Assembly (NCBI GenBank): GCA_018398815.1
Contig: CM031595.1
Span: forward strand, 137,167,895 to 137,231,894
Source: Conus ventricosus
Taxonomy: Eukaryota; Mollusca; Gastropoda; Neogastropoda; Conidae
Reading direction: 5' to 3'
Length of the DNA stretch: 64,000 bases
The notes under the pieces were generated by a model. The model saw nothing but the letters and a program-made list of their open reading frames with translations. It made no database searches and was not told the origin of the DNA. This document shows, in pieces, positions 13,126 through 30,068 of the stretch; the first letter of the stretch is position 1, and the number at the start of each line of letters is the position of its first letter. Position numbers and translations under genes: made by a program.

Positions 13126-14295
13126 ACAACAGTAATCACGCTAATTCTGAGCCATTGCCATTGCATTTCAGTACTCGAAGCACGAACACAAAGTTTTCGT
13201 ACAGCCTGAAGTTTGAACACGCATCAGTAACATTGGGCATTGTGGTGCGTGTCTAAAAGCTTTGCTTCATTTTTTTGACTAGTGCAGCATGTATTTTTTT
13301 TTCCTCAGTGACGGAGGAAGATGTGAAAGTTAGGGGAGCGGGGGGTGGGGGGAGATGGGAAGGATAGGCGGAAACGAAGGACTTCTAGGTGGAAAAGAAA
13401 CCCAAGAAAATTCTATTCCTGTAAACTTCGCTCCGTAGTTCAAACCAGCAGGGAGTCCTGCTGCTTTAGAAACGAAACTTTAAAGAAAGGAGACTGGGTT
13501 GTCTCCCGTGCCGTGGTTTGTTTACTTGACGTTCCTGTGAAAAGACTCGACGGCAGAGGGTGCGGCATGATTTGCTCTTTCGCTTCTTCTTTCTCTTCCT
13601 TCTTATTCTCCCATTTTTGTCGTTTATTTTTAAACTTGGTGGATTTACAAATGTGCGTGAGTAGGCAGGGCGGGGATTTGGGGGGAGGGGGGGGGGGGGG
13701 GGGGGGACAAAGACATGCCCTCCCCACCCTTTTCCTCGGCGAAGTCAGAAGGGAGAAGGGTGAGGTGGGTAGTTGTCCTACCGCCCCCCCCCCCCCCCAC
13801 CCACCTCCCACCATCCCCTTTCCAGCGACTCTTGGTTGGTCTCGCAAGATGACTGTATAACTGTGGAAAGAAGTGTAGAGTTCAATGTAGAGAGTAGAGT
13901 ACTGCCCTGCTACATAGTCTAGGGCATAAAAAAAGGAAATCCATGACACCACATTCATTGACCACCACAAGAAAAAAAGTTTGAAACTCTATGGCCCTTC
14001 ATTACCTTGCTCTCGCGGTGATGCCAGGTTTGATGACCTCTTCATATGAAGCCTGTGGTGAGCTGGTGCCAGAGTACATGGTTTCAGCAAGTACATGGGG
14101 ACTGTCGGTGGATGGCCAAAAGGCCCCTTTGGAGGGAGACACTTACTCACGACGGCTCCGGAACGAAACAGTTATAGTCAAAAGATGAGGGGAGAGAGAG
14201 GGAGAGAGAGAGAGTTAGAGAGAGAGAGAGCATGTGTGTGTGTGAGCGTGCACGCGCGCGTGTGTGCGTACGTGCGTGCGTGTGTTGTGTGTGTG

Positions 14296-14334
<39 letters not shown>

Positions 14335-14425
14335 CGTACGTGCGTGAATGCGCGCGCACGCGCGCGCGCGTGTGTGTGTGTATGTGTGTGTGTGTGTGTG
14401 TGCGCGCGAGCGCGCGCGTGTGTGT

Positions 14426-14479
<54 letters not shown>

Positions 14480-14487
<8 letters not shown>

Positions 14488-14610
14488 TGCGAATGTTGGA
14501 TCAGAACAGACACCACTGAACACCAAGGAAGTCAGAAATTTGGCAACAGCACAGTGTCTCATCTGCTGAGGTGCTCGCTGACGACCAAATGCAGATCACC
14601 CCCTGTGGAT
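14480..14610 (-). repeat. Dispersed repeat, member 1
   Basis: Read on the minus strand it aligns with 43430-43565. Both share GAGACACTGT, a middle part around TGG.GTTCA.TGG.G.CTGTT, and the end CCAAC.TT.GCAGGACA. Identity is roughly 70-75% by eye. Function unknown. Confidence 0.5.
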
Positions 14611-15073
14611 TTGTAGTGGTAACACTGCGTCCGTCGCGACAACCTTGGTATGGGTGACTATAGAACACACGGAACGAACGGTGTAGGAGTTAAGCCTCTA
14701 GAGCTGAGAGAGAAAGAAAAAGATGGTATAGGAAGAAACGTAGGGCCCATCACTTCTTGAACGCTCCGCCAGTCATCATGTATGACGTCTGTCGTGCCCT
14801 TGCCTTGTCCTTGCTATGCCCAACGAAGAGAATCCCTTGCCATTGGCAGAGGGAAAGTGAGTTTACAAAAGACAGTACGATGCGGGCCTACGCTTCCAAA
14901 CAGGCTGTTCCAGCCTAAGGCGAATGTCACAACGACATGCCAAGTGAACTGCCCATTAATTCAAGGTATGCCACGCAATTCAGAGCAGTGAGTATTTTTT
15001 TTAAACGAAAGACAAGCGCCGTGCTGCGCTCATTTCGCCAGGAATGCCCCTTCGCGACTCCTGTGTGACATAG

Positions 15074-15143
<70 letters not shown>

Positions 15144-16145
15144 CTAGTTCTCCTTTTCCTCTTTGATTAAAACTCGTTCCAATTCAAATGTTTCAAGAAT
15201 GTATTGTCTTTGTCACTATATTTTGTTTTCCTCTCCTTTTTGAAAAATTTTTCTTCCTTCCTTTTGCCTCTTTTGTTTTGTCATAAATTTTACGTGAACT
15301 CTAAAATATAATTTATTTTAAAAGGAAAAAAAAAGGACTGCCGGAGGCCACAGAAAGGTCAAAACCTCAAGTATACACTAGAAGGAATTATACGGTTGCC
15401 TATACCGTTCCAAGGGCACACAACTAGTTGATAATATAAAAAGCAATGAAAAAATGTTTCCAGGAGCACTGCCCACTGCAGAGAGGCTCACAACACAGTG
15501 CAGTATTTCGAAGCTAAGTCCGACGGGAAACGCTTGAAGCACCGTTCTGCATGCCTGTATCTGCCCAAAAGCGGTATCCCTACTCCTATGACCTTGCTCT
15601 AAGACAGGTCACGACATGATGCTGTGACGGATGTCCTTTCATAACCCTCATCAGGGTCAAAGTGGACTGTTACGTTTAGGGTGCTTCCAGCTTCAACCAC
15701 TCATTCGTTATTTTTTCAGCGTATTTTGTTGAAAAGTGTTCTTATGAAATGTCAATGTTCATAACGAACACAGTTTATTGTTTTTGAAAAGCAGGGACAA
15801 AGTCTTTTGGCCGAAGAAAGAAAAGAAACCTGAATTCCGCGTAGAAAACTGATCATACACAATAACCGAAAGTGACGGGCGAAATCACAATGCGTCATTG
15901 ACAACATCCTTATCTCCCTTTCTTTCTAGTTTTTCTGTTTCCCCCCCCCCCCCCCCCCCCTCCCCCCCCCCTCCCCCCCCCTCTTTGTTTTCCTTGTAGT
16001 AGTTGCTGACGATGTTCTTCGTTTCTTATTGTTTCTTTTAGTAAAGAGTTCAATTATTTGTTTAAATATAATGTTCTTCATTCCCACCACAAACTATCTA
16101 TACCGGGGAAAAAAAAATTCTGCTTCCTCGCTCATCACTCATCAT

Positions 16146-16216
16146 CCCAGGATACGAACGGAAGACCCTGAAACACAGCGAGATCAGTACTTTAACGACT
16201 CAGCCACCTCGCCCCT
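16146..16216 (-). mobile_element. tRNA-like SINE head or tRNA pseudogene
   Basis: On the minus strand the stretch opens GGGGCGAGGTGGCTGAG. It has an A-box-like TGGCTGAGTCG (complement of 16196-16206) and a B-box-like CGTTCGTATCC (complement of 16150-16160), spaced as in a tRNA with an extra arm. The anticodon arm does not pair well, so a working tRNA is unlikely. A SINE promoter is the better reading. Confidence 0.45.
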
Positions 16217-21049
<4,833 letters not shown>

Positions 21050-21059
<10 letters not shown>

Positions 21060-21130
21060 TGATGATGATGATGATGATGATAATCTTTATTTCCAAGGGT
21101 AACAGATAAGCAATCACATGCTTTTTTTCA
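21050..21130 (-). mobile_element. 3' end of a retroelement with an (ATC)n tail
   Basis: Read on the minus strand: a short AT-rich 3' UTR-like end with AATAAAG, then TTATCATC repeated about eight times (21056-21082). LINEs and SINEs with short microsatellite tails end like this. No coding block of this element is recognised in the adjoining few hundred bases. Confidence 0.45.
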
Positions 21131-21389
21131 TCCGGCCCTTGCCCCTGCTAAGGGACTAACTAAGCAAAACTAGCGACTAAGACTTACAAAAATTGTAACA
21201 AACACACATATCTTCACAAGTACATTAAAAGTTGATGAGTTGTTCATCCATTAACATTTAAGACGTAGATGACTTTAAAGCGAAACAAAGCGATTGAAAC
21301 AACAAACAAGAATAAAGAAATTGATTTCAAAGAAGAAAAAAAATCAGCACATACAGACATAGAATAAGCGATCCTCCTATCGAAGAGAA

Positions 21390-21473
<84 letters not shown>

Positions 21474-21899
21474 GACAGAGAGAACACTGAACACTGAACA
21501 TTTTTAATGTCATTAGCAATACAATCTTGATGACTTCGGGGGTGCAAAGCAAAAAGTAAATAACTAAACGGTAAATCCACAACAAACGTGAATTAAAACA
21601 ATGCTACCATTTCAAGCACCATAAGCTTTAATACCGACCATCCAGAATAATGTATCTTCAACAATTCGCAGTGCATTAACAATCAGAACTAAAATGTCTT
21701 ACTATCTCCTTTGAAATTTGTTTTATCTTTTAATCACTTCGGTTGCAGTTTTTCTTCCTATTTCGAAAGTTCAACACCCACCTCTGCAACATACCATGCA
21801 AAAATGTCACCGAATCATCGTCGTAATTCAATTATAGCACTCTGTGTCCTCGTTTTTGTGTGCAAAATTCTTTTTTTTAAAGTACGCCTTTTCCACGAA
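21131..21899. repeat. GA/GACA microsatellite and AT-rich flank
   Basis: GA run 21387-21436 followed by (GACA)n 21437-21472. The rest is AT-rich. No gene seen. Confidence 0.7.
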
Positions 21900-23040
21900 T
21901 AGTATTGCATTCTTAACAACGAAACATCAAGTGCGTCTCATCCTCCCAAAAGAAACCACACGGTGGGCAAGGTGACGTTGACGATGGCTCAGTATGGAAC
22001 CATTTTTGTAGGGGCATTGAAACCAAGACTTCTTGATCTCAATCTGGCAAGAACAATTGTGTGCCACCTGTTCCTCATGGTCAAACTATTATTCCTCTAT
22101 ATGATTTTAAAGCTATATAACCAATCATATCTTTCAGCACGTGCCAGTGTAGCTTAAGAGGCTATGATCCTGTCTTTAAATTAAAAAAAAAAGAATCTGT
22201 CTTCGCATCCAACTCCCTTCCACATCCACAAAATCCCAAATCCGTGCATCGTTTAGATCTTCTTTATATAATGTGCCGGTTTTTTTTTCCCCGAATGTTC
22301 ATATTCGTTCAATAACATTTCATATGCCTGTTTACAGAGTCTTGAGACAGGTCATCTTGATAATTTTAACCAGTATTTTATACACTTGACATAACATCTA
22401 TTGTATAGCAGGTACCTGCCAGTTTCACCGTACATAACTGTATTTGAAGTATGCAGCGTTTGACTGCAAATGTCTGTACTTTTTCAAAGTCTTTATTATC
22501 AAGAGGACCCCCAAATTTCAGCACCATGTGTAATAACTGGTTTGATTTTCCCATCGAAAAGTCCCCAGAACACACTAGAATCAATACAACTGAACTTACG
22601 TAAAGCTATTAACATTTCTATGAACCCCTATTTTCCTCTTCTACCGGTGTCTGATACGGCAAAATTCAAACTCAGCTTTGTTGTGAACAGCATTCCTAAC
22701 TAGTTGTAAGAATTAGTTACTCTTACTTCTATGTCACCGTAAAACCATTCCTCATGACGAGAGAGGTGACCATCCTTTCTAAATGCCATTACATAGTGTT
22801 TTTTTTCTCTTTTTTTTTCCAAGATTCGCAGTTAGAAATAGACGATCTGCCTCTTGTTTCAATCTATGTAATTGATTTTGGAGACCTACCGCAGTGCTAG
22901 ACAACATGATTAAGCTTACATCATCTGCGAACAGCATGAGAAAAGATTCGACTGCTCCTGGGATCAGTTGAAGGCCATGTTTTCCTTTCTTTGTTAACTC
23001 CACTGCCAATTCAGTAATGGAAAACCAAAACATCAAAGAA
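21900..23040 (-). mobile_element. LINE relic, RT C-terminal half, copy 1
   Basis: On the minus strand: HGLQLIPGAVESFLMLFADD, with catalytic FADD near 22920, then VGLQNQLHRLKQEADRLFL. Next MVLKFGGPL and DFEKVQTFAVKR near 22520-22450, then scattered C-terminal pieces to about 21900. Many stops. The clade is not assigned. A second, partly overlapping relic of a similar family lies at 23640-24295. Confidence 0.75.
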
Positions 23041-23074
23041 CTTCAAAAACATCCCTGCCTCATTCCCTGTGGAC

Positions 23075-23077
23075 AGT

Positions 23078-23160
<83 letters not shown>

Positions 23161-23280
23161 AGACAGACAGACAGACAGACAGAGACAGAGACAGAGAGAG
23201 ACACAGAGGGAGAGAGACAGAGACAGAGGGACAGAGAGACAGAGAAAGAGACAGAGAGAGAGACAGAGAGAGAGAGAGTG
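23075..23280. repeat. (GA)n and (CAGA)n microsatellite
   Basis: Pure GA to 23159, then CAGA and GACAGA variants to 23280. Sits between two LINE relics. Confidence 0.9.
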
Positions 23281-23369
23281 GGAGTTCAGACTTTAGACTT
23301 CAGAATCAGATTTTCATTCAGCAAGGCCATTGATCCATTTGAAAGGAAATGAGCTCAATCATTCACACA

Positions 23370-23530
23370 TTAGATTTCAACCAAACAAACAAACAAATCA
23401 TTTATCAGGGGGAACAAATCAACCAAACAAACAAACAAATCATTTATCAGGGGGAAAAAAATCAACCAAACAAACAAACAAACAAATCATTTATCAGGGG
23501 AAAAAAATCAACCAAACAAACAAGAAGAAC
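23370..23530 (+). repeat. About 39-bp repeat with AAAC runs
   Basis: Three to four copies of a unit combining AATCAACC, (AAAC)n and AATCATTTATCAGGGG. Copy lengths vary by whole AAAC steps. Confidence 0.85.
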
Positions 23531-23639
23531 GGCAACTAGGACGTCACTGTTTCTCTGATCTTTGACGCCTTAAACAAAAACTTAACTAAATTCCCAATGA
23601 CTTTCTAGTGCTAAGTAGTAGCCTAACTGTAAAAGAAAT

Positions 23640-24295
23640 ATAGGCTACATGGGTGCCTATGATATTTCTGTGGGAAATTTTTTTGCGAAGATCTAAAGCT
23701 GGGCAAAAGAACATAAAATGTATTTAATTTTCCTCACGCTGCATAAGCTTACACAATGGACATAATCATTATGTCTCTTTGTCTGTGTTGTCTGTATCTT
23801 AAACAATGAGTCCTTATTTCAGAAACACCAGCTATAAATATTTAGCGATCGATCTTTTCAAATGTTTGTCCAAACAGAATTTCAAATAAGACTGAATGCA
23901 ATGAAAACAAGAACAATTTCTGTACAAATCAAATCATCGTTCACTAGTTTGGATATGATCATCCCACATTTGCCATCTGCAGTCAATCAACCATTGTCGA
24001 AAAAGACGAATAAACTGATTCTGATTTCCAACACAGTAAGCCAAGCATCCACAAATCCATGCTTACACAGACACAGACGCATGTTTGAAAGCCAGTTCAC
24101 TGTTCCCTTAACATCCAGTTCGAACAACATTTCATATGACTTCCGAGGCAGTCTACGATGATCCATGTGTGAAAGCTTTAACCAATACCGAAAACATCTA
24201 ACGGCTGAACTGATGAACAATAATTGATATCTATTAGACTCACTAGAGATACGCCTGTCGAGACCAAAAAACTTCATCAAAGCAAATGAATGCAC
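23640..24295 (-). mobile_element. LINE relic, C-terminal region, copy 2
   Basis: On the minus strand: FRYWLKLSHMDHRRLPRKSY, EMLFELDVKGTVNWLSNMR and GFVDAWL near 24180-24020. Further on come cysteine residues (CVSLCS and a later C) that look like the degraded terminal zinc-binding motif of such LINEs. Similar in kind to the relic at 21900-23040, separated from it by GA/CAGA microsatellite and a 39-bp repeat. Confidence 0.65.
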
Positions 24296-24585
24296 CGCTT
24301 CGCAATGAAAGCAGCAGAGGAAAAATATTCAAGAGAGAGAGAGAGAGAGGCGGGGCGGGGGGGATGAGGGTGGCTGAATGCAGATGATGGGAAGGGGGCT
24401 GATCCGTCCGTACCAGTGAAACATGCAGCCGATTTCTGTTGCCTTTCGCACGCGCGCACACGCGTGTCACTTAGGACTTCCTGCCAAGTGCAAAGGGGAG
24501 GCTCCAAAGACAGTGACGGATTTGTGTGTCCGCGCGTGGAAAGCTCTATTATCACTTGACCGAAACTGATTTCAAGTCGAGCGCT

Positions 24586-24859
24586 AAATTTGTTGCTCAG
24601 TCAAATCGGTTGCTGGCATACCAGTTTAGGCAAAAAATGACGTAACCAGTGTCCCAGTCTACTCCAAAGCAGAATCGATGGTCTTTGGATTAGAGTAGGG
24701 CGAAGCCCGAGAGAGGACGAAGGACGAATGAACGAAGGCCGTTAGGCCAAGTCGTGCTCACACATTTCTGAGTAGGCGGATGTGTGTTGTGGCATCAAAT
24801 GACGTCATTTTTTGCCTAAACTGGTATGCCAGCAACCGATTTGACTGAGCAACAAATTT
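24586..24859. repeat. Perfect 58-bp inverted repeat with 158-bp spacer (foldback / MITE candidate)
   Basis: Left arm 24586-24643 and right arm 24802-24859 are exact reverse complements. A CRE-like palindrome TGACGTCA spans the inner edge of the right arm (24800-24807). The spacer is rich in GGACGAA-type short repeats. No target duplication was recognised. Beyond the arms, about four more bases (GTCG) also pair. Confidence 0.9.
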
Positions 24860-24869
24860 GACCGCGACA

Positions 24870-25260
24870 AGCGCACGCACGTTGGAGCGAGTCTCAGCCC
24901 CCACCCCCCTTTCAGGGCATGCGCAGTGAACTTTATGTAAGAGAAAATATCCGGGATCGCAAACAATAAAAAGGAAAGCAAATCATGTTGATCGTTGCAC
25001 TTCAGCAAACCTTGTCGTCGACATTGAACTCGAACCAAGTAAGTATGAAGCCAGGCTTTGTGATTTTCAATCATGATCTTTGTTCATTGCGATCTTGTCC
25101 ATGTCGTTTGGTCAGAATCATGGCAGTGGAATCGGCAAACTTTTGAAACTTTTGTCTCAACTTTTTCCGAGTTCAGAAGTGTAACTTGTTCCTAAGGGAG
25201 GAGGAGCAGAATTGGACAGGAAAGTGAGGAAAATCGCAGGTGAGTGAATTTTTAGAATTG
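24870..25260 (+). promoter_or_regulatory. Candidate FOXRED2 promoter and 5' untranslated exon
   Basis: CpG-rich compared with its surroundings. It holds a GCATGCGCAG core (24917-24926) like an NRF1 site. Two strong 5' splice-site candidates follow: CAA|GTAAGTAT at 25039 and CAG|GTGAGT at 25240. A 5' untranslated exon is expected because FOXRED2 exon 1 starts just after an acceptor at 29813. The link to FOXRED2, some 4.6 kb away, is inference only. Confidence 0.3.
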
Positions 25261-25483
25261 TTTACAAGTCGACAGTGAAACATGTGGACAATGGAGGGCG
25301 CAAACTAGGACTTTCTACCGTGTCTTGCTCCACGGTTTCACGCAAAAGCATAAATCATGATGATCTTCATCGTTCATCTTTTGGTTCCTTCTCCTCCTCC
25401 AACCTCCACCCCTCCGCCAGCTCCTCCTCGTCATCATCGATTTCTTCTTTGAGTCAGGGCCATGGTATCTACAGGTTCACCGT

Positions 25484-25590
25484 TCTGTGTTGAGTACTTG
25501 CGTACAGAGGGTGTGTGTGTGTGTGTGGGGTGTGACCGTTCTGTGTTGAGTACTTGCGTACAGAGGGTGTGTGTGTGTGGTGTGGTGTTA
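25484..25590 (+). repeat. Tandem duplication with TG runs
   Basis: ACCGTTCTGTGTTGAGTACT and the following TGCGTACAGAGGG plus a TG run occur twice (from about 25484 and 25536). Confidence 0.88.
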
Positions 25591-25599
25591 GGTAATCAC

Positions 25600-25816
25600 T
25601 ACTGGTACTATATATAGTTACATTAAGTATTTCCACTGTGGAACCTCTCAATAGAACTTGATTCAGTCTGAACATGGAAGTAAAATGGCGGTGTCAAGGA
25701 AGTAAATTAAGATAAATACCTCCAGCACAATGCAAGCTTTACTGTTAGTCTGTACAACTATTATTTACAAACATGCCTGTATGCATATACTTATACACAC
25801 GCATGCACACACGGAT

Positions 25817-25876
<60 letters not shown>

Positions 25877-25878
25877 CA

Positions 25879-25919
<41 letters not shown>

Positions 25920-25983
25920 ACACACACATCACACACACACTCACACACACATGCACACACATGCACACACGCGCGCACACACA

Positions 25984-26033
<50 letters not shown>

Positions 26034-26082
26034 ACACACTGACTGAAACCATTTACTGTCAGATTAACATAGTGTTGTACTG

Positions 26083-26137
<55 letters not shown>

Positions 26138-27554
26138 CCCATGCACCTGAGATACTTTAAAGAAAAAAGGAAAAGAAAGAGAACAAAATTTTCATAAGAT
26201 GACACACCTCACTGCTACTGCTAGGCTCATTTATCTGTTGTGAACAGGATGCAGATCTGTCATGTAGATTTCTCCTTCCTTCTTCAATGTGTGTCTGTCC
26301 TGGTTGAGAACACAATGCCCGTTAAGACATGACAGCCAGCTGCCAAGATGAATTTTTTCAACTAGCTATGGCATATATCTTCACTTCTGTACTTCAGTTC
26401 TGTTTATACACTTCTGTTTTAATGAGTTTGATTCCTCTGCTGTTGTCATTTTCTTCTTTTTTTTTATGGCAAGTTAAATGTCAGAGAGACAATAGTATGC
26501 CTCTTAGTATCTCTCTCTTTCTCTGTTGTATACATGTGGGTTTTCATACCTTCTTCGCACCCACCTGTGCATACATGTTGTTTGTTTCTTGCTTGTTGGC
26601 TATTTCCTTTCTGTCTCTCTGGCACACAGTTACATATATGCACATGCGCGTATGCGCGCGCACATGTATGTTGTGTGTGTGTTGTGTAGTGTGTGTGCAT
26701 GTGTGTGTATGCATGTGTGTGTGTGTGTGTGTGTGTATGTGTGGTGTGTGTGTGTGTGTGTCAGTGTTGTGTGTGTGTGTGTGTGTGTGTATCCATGTGC
26801 ATGCATGTGTTATTAAGGAAGCATAGAGAGTTAAATGATTTTTTTTGTTTTAACTGTTTTGCTAGATATTTTCTACTATTGTTTTGATTTATTTGCTGTC
26901 AGGTTAGATTCTGTAATTGTAGTTGTGCAATGATCTTTCTTTCGAAGAAAAGCATGATCATGCTGGTATAGTAATGATTTATTACTGCCAAGGACTTGTG
27001 CAATAAATATCAATAATAATCATCAATATTGATTTATAAATGTTAATAGTTAATCATTGACATCAATTATTACAGTACCTAACATATATTATCAATAGCC
27101 TTGTGTACCTGACATCATAAAACCAGCTTCCACCCCATGCCTCCCGGGCGGTCATCAGTTTGGATGTCAGCCTGCGCGGTCCAAAGTCAATATGAACTGC
27201 CCAGAGGGAGAGACAAGCGATGTGCCCACTTTTGATTGTGATCTATGGGATTGTCCACCTGCTTGGACCCCAAAGGAGAAGGTGATTTGCCTGAAGGCAG
27301 ACACTGGAAGCTTTGGGGACTGTCCCTGCTGGTTCTCTTTGATCCAGGTTGAACAACTGAGGGAGAAACATGGGGAAATTATGTCCCTTCTGTAAGCTAC
27401 ATTGGGCTGGTGTTCTAGTGTTTCCGATTAACTTGGTAGAACATCACTGTGTAGTCTTGCATGTGTCTGCGCCTGTGTCTGTATGGGCCACATGTGGCAC
27501 ACTGGATGTGCATCACACATTGGCATATGATGCATACCCCATTATCCCACCTGT

Positions 27555-27607
<53 letters not shown>

Positions 27608-27659
27608 ACACACACCACCACGCACACACACACACATACCACGCACACTCACACACACA

Positions 27660-27755
<96 letters not shown>

Positions 27756-28066
27756 TGCACACACACCACACACACACACACACACACAGTCAGAAACACA
27801 TGTATGCATGTGAATTGTGCTCTACACTTGAAGGATGATACTCCTGTGTTAGCCCAGGAAGCTAAGGTGCCTATTATCAGCCCAGACAAATTGGTCTTGC
27901 ACATTGTTATCTTCTACTTCCGCCTGCACCTTAACTGATTGACTGAGTGAACCTCATCGGTCTGAGTGCTTGTGCTTGATTGTGGGTTATGTTTTTCCTT
28001 AACCAGTGTGACTAAGAGCGGAGTGCTTACTGGATTATATGTGTGTGTATTTTGGTTGTGTGTGTC

Positions 28067-28123
<57 letters not shown>

Positions 28124-29813
28124 CCTACATGCATGTTAAAAATTGAAGAAAAGCTTTAACAAAGAAAAACAAATCTTTGGACAAGACGGTAAACAGAAAG
28201 AAACATAAGACTGTGAGAATACAGCGCGTTGCTCTTGTCAAACAAAATTGTTTTAAAAACTTTTGCCCAAATCCAGTCCATCATTTTCTTGGCTTTTCCC
28301 AACTTGTACATGCTTCTTTTAGCTCTATTCTTATCGTCTCTTCTTCGTTGTAAGAACATTTTTTGTACCTAAGAGTTGTGGTATTTGTACAGTATGTTTT
28401 TAAGTTTTCATGCCATTTTTTCCTCATTTGTTCAGGGCCTTGTATTTGTAAAGTCCTGTTCATCTCCTTTGCTCTCTTGTGGATCATCCTTTTTTCCCCG
28501 TATTTTGTGATTAGTTTATCCATTTTTGTTCCAAGGAATAGAAAGATTGAGCTCTTTCATCTCCCTTTGTTATGTGTAATGATTTCTATCATTTATTTTT
28601 CTGAACACAGTTTATGAATTCTGTTTCTATTCCAGAGCCTCTAATAATATATTTATTGTTTTCAGTTATTTCTTTTTCCGTTATTTTCATCTCTTATCAT
28701 AGTGTCTGTTCCTTCTCCTCAAACACTGCCTTTTTCATTTCAGCATAGACTGTAGTTTTAGACCGTTCTTTTGGAAGTCGAAAATCAAGAAAAAGTCTGT
28801 TTGAAAATTCAAATTTAAGCTTTAATCTGAGATCTGGAAATTTGCCAAGTGCCTGATCCTTGGCCCCCATCTGAGGCATACACTTCCACTAGATTGGTTT
28901 AATTAGAATTTCCATGTTTATTTTCTTAATGCATGGCTTGTCAATTAATACCATAAACAGCAATTTAGCTCCAGAATGTGTGATGTTATTTCTCTTCTAG
29001 ATCTTTGTTTCAAAGCCCTCAAAGAATAGTGTGATCAATACTTGGCAAAGTATCATGGTCTTCTTGATACCATATCAAGTAATAATAAGTGAGGGAAAAA
29101 CCAAGGAGACAAAGTCTTGTTTTCGCTCCTTGTGTTAACGGGAACTAAATGGAGATATTTTCATCTCATCTTGTGCTCTTGGGTCATTAACATGCATGTG
29201 ATTGAAAGAATCCAGTGTTAGTAAAGGTGAAATCGCCAACAACTGTTATTGAATTTGAAACACATGAGGACTATTCATTTTCAACAGCATATAGGATTAT
29301 CTTTCTTTGTCTGTATATATTTGCAAAGAAAAGATTTTGCCTCATGATTTTAAAGCACTTAATAAGATAATTTCTCCTTGGGTTTACAAACTGAGTCCAA
29401 TTTAATTTGGAATAAGCCACATCTCTGCAGTTTGTTGTAAAATGATGTCTTCAGAATTGTATCACTACAATCTTTCTTGTCCACATGATTTTTATAACTG
29501 TCCTTCAAATACTTAGCATTGTAAACTGTGTTATCTGCCGAATACTGATTCTTGTCAACGTAATTTTTGTTACTGTCTTTTGTCTTTTCGTTAGAATGTG
29601 TTATGCTGTAACCAGTCATATCCACAGAGTACATTAAATACTGTCATCTCTTGTCCGCAGCATATTTAGCACCGATTCGCATCTTTTCCACACAGAGTAT
29701 TTATTATTGTCATGTGTCTAATCCACTGTCAAATGATTTGTCCACAGAGTTTGTCTTACAGTTGTCAGGGTTGACCACTGACTGGTTATTACTGTCACTT
29801 GTCTTGTCCGCAG
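25600..29813. repeat. Region between candidate 5' exon and FOXRED2 exon 1
   Basis: CA arrays 25815-26040 and 26086-26135; TG array about 26670-26790; CA array 27559-27788; TG array 28067-28121. 27099-27395 is an open Cys-rich frame (see findings). 28150-28880 holds open minus-strand stretches that I could not assign. Probably FOXRED2 5' intron. Confidence 0.6.
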
Positions 29814-29824
29814 GCTGAAGAAAG

Positions 29825-30068
29825 ATGACACCAAGCCGTCATCTCCTGAACCCTCTTGCATCCAGCTTTGTGGCCTTGACCGTTGTCTTCCAGTTGACCT
29901 CATTATGTGTAATGCTGCTGACCCCATTGACCTTTGCCTTGACTCCTGATGTTCACCGCTACCATGACTACTGCATTATTGGTGCTGGCCCTGGGGGGCT
30001 ACAGGTTGGCTACTATCTCGAGAAAGCCCAAAGGGACTATATGATTTTTGAACGCTCTAATATTTCTG
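29825..30068 (+). CDS. FOXRED2: FOXRED2 coding exon 1: signal sequence and FAD-binding GxGxxG
   Basis: The first ATG lies 11 nt after a good acceptor (CCGCAG ending 29813), so at least one upstream 5' untranslated exon is likely. Codons 1-40 give a basic start followed by a long hydrophobic stretch, as expected for ER entry. It continues with [13 protein letters not shown], the ADP-binding fold of the FAD site, and ends in ERSNISG. The donor is G|GTAAGT, phase 1. Confidence 0.93.

Larger units (their letters stand above)
8831..16145. repeat. Microsatellite-rich desert
   Basis: Contents: TG/GC run 9007-9114; poly-G 9431-9508; GAAA-rich purine block 9650-9965; poly-A 10081-10099; CT, TG and CG runs 10272-10509; CT and TG 10846-11004; AAAT 11407-11487; CT then CA 11553-11692; poly-C and poly-G 12031-12160; CA/TG 12996-13124; poly-G 13680-13706; GA and TG/CG 14189-14481; CT 15077-15138; poly-C 15941-15981. 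No host exon recognised. Confidence 0.8.

Noticed and set aside
13345..13970. Overlapping ORFs of 171 and 176 codons on opposite strands
   Set aside because: Both cross poly-G and poly-C blocks, have no recognisable domain, and neither shows splice or codon-use support.
16146..16216. Functional tRNA gene
   Set aside because: Promoter boxes are present but the anticodon stem and acceptor pairing are poor.
25815..26135. Long His-Thr and Cys-Val repeat ORFs here and over all other CA/TG arrays
   Set aside because: They are translations of dinucleotide repeats, open in all frames, with no start context or homology.
28156..28880. Minus-strand ORFs of 60-80 codons as a gene or LINE
   Set aside because: Lysine-rich AT-biased stretches without any block I could place in a family.
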